Assembly (NCBI GenBank): GCA_026785965.1
Contig: JAJAYY010000212.1
Coordinates: forward strand, 1-17,672
Direction: 5' to 3'
DNA length: 17,672 nt
Origin: Sphingomonas bacterium
Lineage (GTDB): Bacteria > Pseudomonadota > Alphaproteobacteria > Sphingomonadales > Sphingomonadaceae
The translations under genes were made by a program, and so were the position numbers. Shown one piece after another: positions 14,647 through 17,672 of the stretch. Numbering within the stretch: position 1 is the first letter of the stretch; each line of letters begins with the position of its first letter. The notes beneath the pieces are model-generated. The model saw nothing but the letters and a program-made list of their open reading frames with translations, did not search any database and was not told the origin of the DNA.

Positions 14647-15756
14647 ATGAGTATTTTCCAGGGTTGGGGCGCGCGCAGTCGCATCCTGTTCAACGACAAG
14701 AAGGGCCCATGGGGCTTAAGCAGTGCTGGCGGCGGCGACGGCGGTGACGAACCGACCCCTCCGCCGTCGGGCCCATGGGGTAACCCGCCTAAGCGCGGCA
14801 CCGACGGATCGCAATCGACGGGCGGCCGAAGCACGGTCAGCTCGCTCGACGATTTCCTGCGCAAGAATCGCGACCGCTTCGGCGGATCGGGCGGCGGTTC
14901 GGGCGGTGGAAGCAGCGTCCCGACCAATCCGCGCTTCTTTTACTGGGGGCTGATCGGCTTCGTCCTGTTCTGGCTGGTGTCGACCACGATGCACCGGATT
15001 GCGCCTGAGGAACGTGGCGTCGTCACGCGCTTCGGCCGCTACAGCCACACGCTATCGCCGGGCATCGGGTTGACCCTGCCATCGCCGTTCGATCGGGTGA
15101 AGAAGATCGACGTCGAGAATATCCGCGAAGTCACGCTCGGTTCGGCGGCCGAGGAAACCTTGATGCTGACCGGCGATCAGAACATCATCGATATCGCCTA
15201 TCAAGTGCGCTGGAACATCCGCAATCCCGAACAATATTTGTTCGAGCTCGCGCAGCCCGACGACACCATCAAGCAGGTTGCCGAAAGCGCGATGCGCGCA
15301 GCCATCGCCCAAGTCAGCCTGCAGGATGCGATCGGCAACCGCCGCGGCGAGATTGAATCGCGCGTCGCCGAGGAAATGCAGCAGACGCTCGACGGCTATC
15401 GCTCCGGGGTCCTGATCCAGGGCGTCGCGGTCAAGCAGGCCGATCCGCCCGCGGCGGTCAATGACGCCTTCAAGGAAGACACCGCGGCGCAGCAGGAGGC
15501 GGGCAGCTATATCAACCAGGCCAATGCCTACGCGCTTCAGCTGCGTCAGAAGGCGCAGGGCGAAGCGACCGCGTTCGACAAGGTCTATGACCAGTATAAA
15601 TTAGCCCCGCAGGTGACCAAGCGGCGCATGTATTATGAAACGATGGAGCGGGTTCTGCAAAAGGTCGACAAGACAATCATCGAGGCGCCGGGCGTGCAAA
15701 GCTATTTGCCGCTCAATGAACTCAGGCGCAGCGCGCCGAAGGCAGGCGGTCAATGA
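14647..15756 (+). CDS. hflK: HflK, membrane SPFH subunit that modulates FtsH
   Basis: HflK and HflC form a large cage around the FtsH protease in the inner membrane and limit its action on membrane proteins. The 369 aa fit. Residues 1-95 are a Gly/Pro-rich cytoplasmic segment with two GPWG motifs (20-23, 42-45) and a GGSGGGSGGGSS linker. One transmembrane helix is at about 97-115 (FYWGLIGFVLFWLVS). A band-7/SPFH domain (from about 118, RIAPEERGVVTRFGR) and a coiled-coil region rich in A, Q and E complete it. A short AAGGG site precedes ATG 14647. Its stop overlaps the hflC start by ATGA, so translation is coupled. A TATTAA (14635-14640) just before the start could be a -10, but the -35 is poor. 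Confidence 0.96.
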   Translation: MSIFQGWGARSRILFNDKKGPWGLSSAGGGDGGDEPTPPPSGPWGNPPKRGTDGSQSTGGRSTVSSLDDFLRKNRDRFGGSGGGSGGGSSVPTNPRFFYWGLIGFVLFWLVSTTMHRIAPEERGVVTRFGRYSHTLSPGIGLTLPSPFDRVKKIDVENIREVTLGSAAEETLMLTGDQNIIDIAYQVRWNIRNPEQYLFELAQPDDTIKQVAESAMRAAIAQVSLQDAIGNRRGEIESRVAEEMQQTLDGYRSGVLIQGVAVKQADPPAAVNDAFKEDTAAQQEAGSYINQANAYALQLRQKAQGEATAFDKVYDQYKLAPQVTKRRMYYETMERVLQKVDKTIIEAPGVQSYLPLNELRRSAPKAGGQ

Positions 15757-16610
15757 TCGACCGCATTCGCCGCCGCCCGCTGTTCAGTGGCATCATCGCG
15801 CTGATCGCTCTCCTTGTGCTGCTCAGCACGTTCAAGATCGTTCCCGAAACTAGCCAGGGGATCGTCGTCCGCTTCGGCAAGCCGGTGCGGATCGTCAATC
15901 GCTTCGAACCCGGCCAAAGCTTCGGCTCGGACGGCGCAGGGCTAACCTGGCGGATCCCCTTCGCCGAAAACTTCGTATGGATCGACAAGCGCGTTCGCGA
16001 CGTCGACATGGAGCGCCAGCAGGTGCTGTCGACCGATCAGCTGCGGCTCGAGGTCGATGCCTTCGCGCGCTATCGCATCGTCGATCCGCTCAGGATGTAC
16101 ATCGCTGCTCGCTCGGAAGAAAATGTCGAGCTCGCGCTCAAGCCAATTCTCGGCTCGCAGTTGCGCAATGAGCTTGGCAAGCGCCCGTTTGCTTTGTTGC
16201 TGTCGCCCGAGTGCGAAGGCGTGATGGACAATGTCCGCGCCGGACTCAACCGGGTCGCTCGCCAATATGGCGCCGAAATTATCGACGTGCGGATCAAGAA
16301 GGCTGATCTGCCCGACGGCACTCCGCTTCAGTCGGCCTATGAGCGGATGAAATCGGCGCGCCTGCAGGAAGCGCGCTCGATCCGTGCCGAGGGCGCCAAG
16401 CGGGCGCAGATCATTCGCGCCGAAGCCGATGCCGCAGCCGCCAAGACCTATGCCGCCAGCTTTGGCCGTGACGCCGACTTCTACAATTTCTATCGCGCCA
16501 TGCAGTCGTATGAGACGACCTTCCTCGGCACCGACGGGGGCAAACCCTCGCCGACCACGGTCATTTTGTCGCCGAGCAACGAGTATTTGAAGGAATTTAC
16601 TGGACGCTAG
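15753..16610 (+). CDS. hflC: HflC, membrane SPFH subunit partner of HflK
   Basis: HflC is the second subunit of the HflKC cage that controls FtsH. The 285 aa are normal. A short cytoplasmic MIDRIRRRP is followed by one transmembrane helix (about 11-26), then the SPFH domain (VVPETSQGIVVRFGKP-like start), the conserved DVRIKKADLP and the coiled coil SARLQEARSIRAEGAKRAQ. The C-terminal FYRAMQSYE and PSNEYLKEF are typical HflC endings. It starts at ATG 15753 inside the hflK stop (ATGA). A Do-type protease follows 78 bases later. Confidence 0.96.
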   Translation: MIDRIRRRPLFSGIIALIALLVLLSTFKIVPETSQGIVVRFGKPVRIVNRFEPGQSFGSDGAGLTWRIPFAENFVWIDKRVRDVDMERQQVLSTDQLRLEVDAFARYRIVDPLRMYIAARSEENVELALKPILGSQLRNELGKRPFALLLSPECEGVMDNVRAGLNRVARQYGAEIIDVRIKKADLPDGTPLQSAYERMKSARLQEARSIRAEGAKRAQIIRAEADAAAAKTYAASFGRDADFYNFYRAMQSYETTFLGTDGGKPSPTTVILSPSNEYLKEFTGR

Positions 16611-16655
16611 GGACCGGCGCGGTTCAATTCGCGTTCATGCGCTTGACCTAGCGTC
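16603..16655. repeat. 9-bp inverted repeat between hflC and the DegP-like gene
   Basis: GACGCTAGG (16603-16611, containing the hflC stop codon) is the reverse complement of CCTAGCGTC (16647-16655), 35 bases apart. An inner GCGC/GCGC pair (16617-16620 with 16639-16642) could extend the fold. No T-run follows. The right arm overlaps TTGACC (16643-16648), a possible -35. It may be a hairpin that trims the hflKC transcript or an operator. Confidence 0.45.
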
Positions 16656-16688
16656 GCTCCATTACGCCAGCCAAGCGAAGGGTAAAGA

Positions 16689-17672
16689 ATGAGTTTTGCT
16701 AAGGAGTCCCCGATCGTGCGTTACGCCTATGGTGTCGCCGCCGCGCTGTTGCTTGGAGGAACTGCTTTCTCCGTCGCCACCGGTCAGGCCGGGGCGCAGG
16801 TCGCGCAAAATGCCCCCGCGTCGCTGGCACCTCGCCCCGGCGCACCGGGTTCTTTTGCCGATCTCGCAGCGCGGCTCCAGCCGGCAGTCGTCAATATCTC
16901 GACCAAACAGCGCATCGCGGTGCGCGGCCAGGCCGATCCGTTCGAGGAATTTTTCCGTCGCTTCGGCGGCGAAGCCGCTCCAGGCGGCAGCGGTCGTGGC
17001 GGCAGCGGCAGCGGCGGCGCGTCGCCGCAGACTCGCGAGACCGGCTCGCTCGGCTCGGGCTTCATCATTTCGCCCGATGGCTATGTCGTCACCAATAACC
17101 ACCTAATCCAGAGCGCGAGCGGCAACGGCACGGTCGACAGCGTCACCGTGATCCTCACCGACCGCAAGGAATATAGCGCGCGCATCGTCGGCCGTGACGC
17201 GGCCTCCGACCTTGCCTTGCTCAAGATCGAGGGGTCGAACCTGCCGTTCGTCAATTTCGGCGATTCAACCCGCGTCCGGGTCGGCGACTGGGTGATCGCG
17301 ATCGGCAATCCTTACGGGCTGGGTGGTACCGTTACCGCCGGAATCATCTCCGCGCTTCATCGCGGGATCACCGGTTCGGGCGCCTACGATCGTTATCTGC
17401 AGACCGACGCCAGCATCAACATGGGCAATTCGGGCGGCCCGATGTTCGACATGATGGGCAACGTCATCGGCATTAATTCGGCGCTGATCTCGCCGACCGG
17501 CGCCAGCGTCGGGATCGGCCTCGCCATTCCCGCCGAGGCGGCCAGGCCGGTGATCGAATCGCTGCGCCGAGGCCAGGCGCCGCAGCGCGGCTACCTCGGC
17601 GTCGGCCTCCAGCCATTGGACGAGAATATCGGCGCCGCACTCGGTCTGCCCAAGGACCAGGGTGAGTTGGTG
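16689..17672 (+). CDS. degP: Do/DegP-like periplasmic serine protease (partial, runs off right edge)
   Basis: This is an HtrA-family protease that degrades or refolds damaged periplasmic proteins. The first 328 residues are present, open to the last base. A signal peptide (hydrophobic core GVAAALLLGGTAFSVA, likely cleavage after GQAGA) is followed by the trypsin-like domain with a complete triad: H138 in VTNNHLIQ, D174 in ASDLALLK and S248 in INMGNSGGPM. A flexible Gly/Ser loop (about 93-115, the LA-loop region) lies between PFEEFFRRFGG and GSLGSGFIIS. The first PDZ domain begins near RGYLGVGLQPL (300-310); a second is expected beyond the window. ATG 16689 has AAGGG six bases upstream. A GTG at 16716 has AAGGAG nine bases upstream and still leaves a signal peptide, so the start is undecided. 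degP, degQ and mucD cannot be separated here. Confidence 0.95.
   Translation, partial: MSFAKESPIVRYAYGVAAALLLGGTAFSVATGQAGAQVAQNAPASLAPRPGAPGSFADLAARLQPAVVNISTKQRIAVRGQADPFEEFFRRFGGEAAPGGSGRGGSGSGGASPQTRETGSLGSGFIISPDGYVVTNNHLIQSASGNGTVDSVTVILTDRKEYSARIVGRDAASDLALLKIEGSNLPFVNFGDSTRVRVGDWVIAIGNPYGLGGTVTAGIISALHRGITGSGAYDRYLQTDASINMGNSGGPMFDMMGNVIGINSALISPTGASVGIGLAIPAEAARPVIESLRRGQAPQRGYLGVGLQPLDENIGAALGLPKDQGELV

Noticed and set aside
16642..16665. Heat-shock (sigma-32) promoter before the DegP-like gene, CTTGACC...CTCCATTA
   Set aside because: The spacing between the two halves is about 8 bases, well short of the roughly 12-16 needed, and the downstream half matches poorly.
1..17672. CRISPR array, insertion sequence or prophage
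   Set aside because: No regularly spaced repeats, transposase, integrase or phage structural gene was seen on either strand.

Overview
This window looks like chromosomal DNA of an alphaproteobacterium, most likely a sphingomonad (Sphingomonadales). The basis is high-GC coding DNA, a large TonB-dependent receptor of the type sphingomonads carry in many copies, a plant/alphaproteobacterial-type glutamate-cysteine ligase, and the housekeeping neighbours. This is inference from gene style, because no search could be run. No insertion sequence, phage gene, CRISPR array or rRNA was seen.

Layout. (1) 1-158: tRNA-Gly(TCC) on the minus strand, with a perfect 21-bp stem-loop that begins inside the tRNA 3' end. 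(2) 205-528: a small one-helix membrane protein on minus, divergent from (3) 638-3965: a two-gene bacterial non-homologous end-joining unit, ku and ligD (phosphoesterase-ligase-polymerase). (4) 3962-9555: a minus-strand run read as rsmE, gshA, TonB-dependent receptor, proline iminopeptidase, with a strong hairpin between the last two. (5) 9801-10737: three short minus-strand genes: an unknown 74-residue protein, a cold-shock protein with a long structured leader, and an unknown 76-residue protein behind the cold-shock terminator. (6) 10871-13147: ubiA and pmbA/tldE on plus. (7) 13144-14575: mrp and a CoA-binding-domain gene on minus. (8) 14647 to the window edge: hflK, hflC and a Do-like periplasmic serine protease that runs off the right end.

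Functional picture. Most of the window is ordinary core metabolism and quality control: ubiquinone synthesis (UbiA), glutathione synthesis (GshA), Fe-S delivery (Mrp), rRNA modification (RsmE), and membrane and periplasmic proteolysis (HflKC with DegP). NHEJ repair is the main accessory function. Two convergent pairs (ligD/pip and pmbA/CoA-binding) overlap at their stop codons, so the DNA is tightly packed.

The least explained signals are regulatory. The cold-shock leader can fold into two mutually exclusive hairpins, and its leader motifs are shared with the neighbouring unknown 74-residue gene. Dyads also lie at the tRNA end, between the receptor and pip, upstream of the receptor, and between hflC and the protease. 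I found no clear new multi-gene system. The cold-shock/74-residue pair is the best candidate for undescribed regulation.
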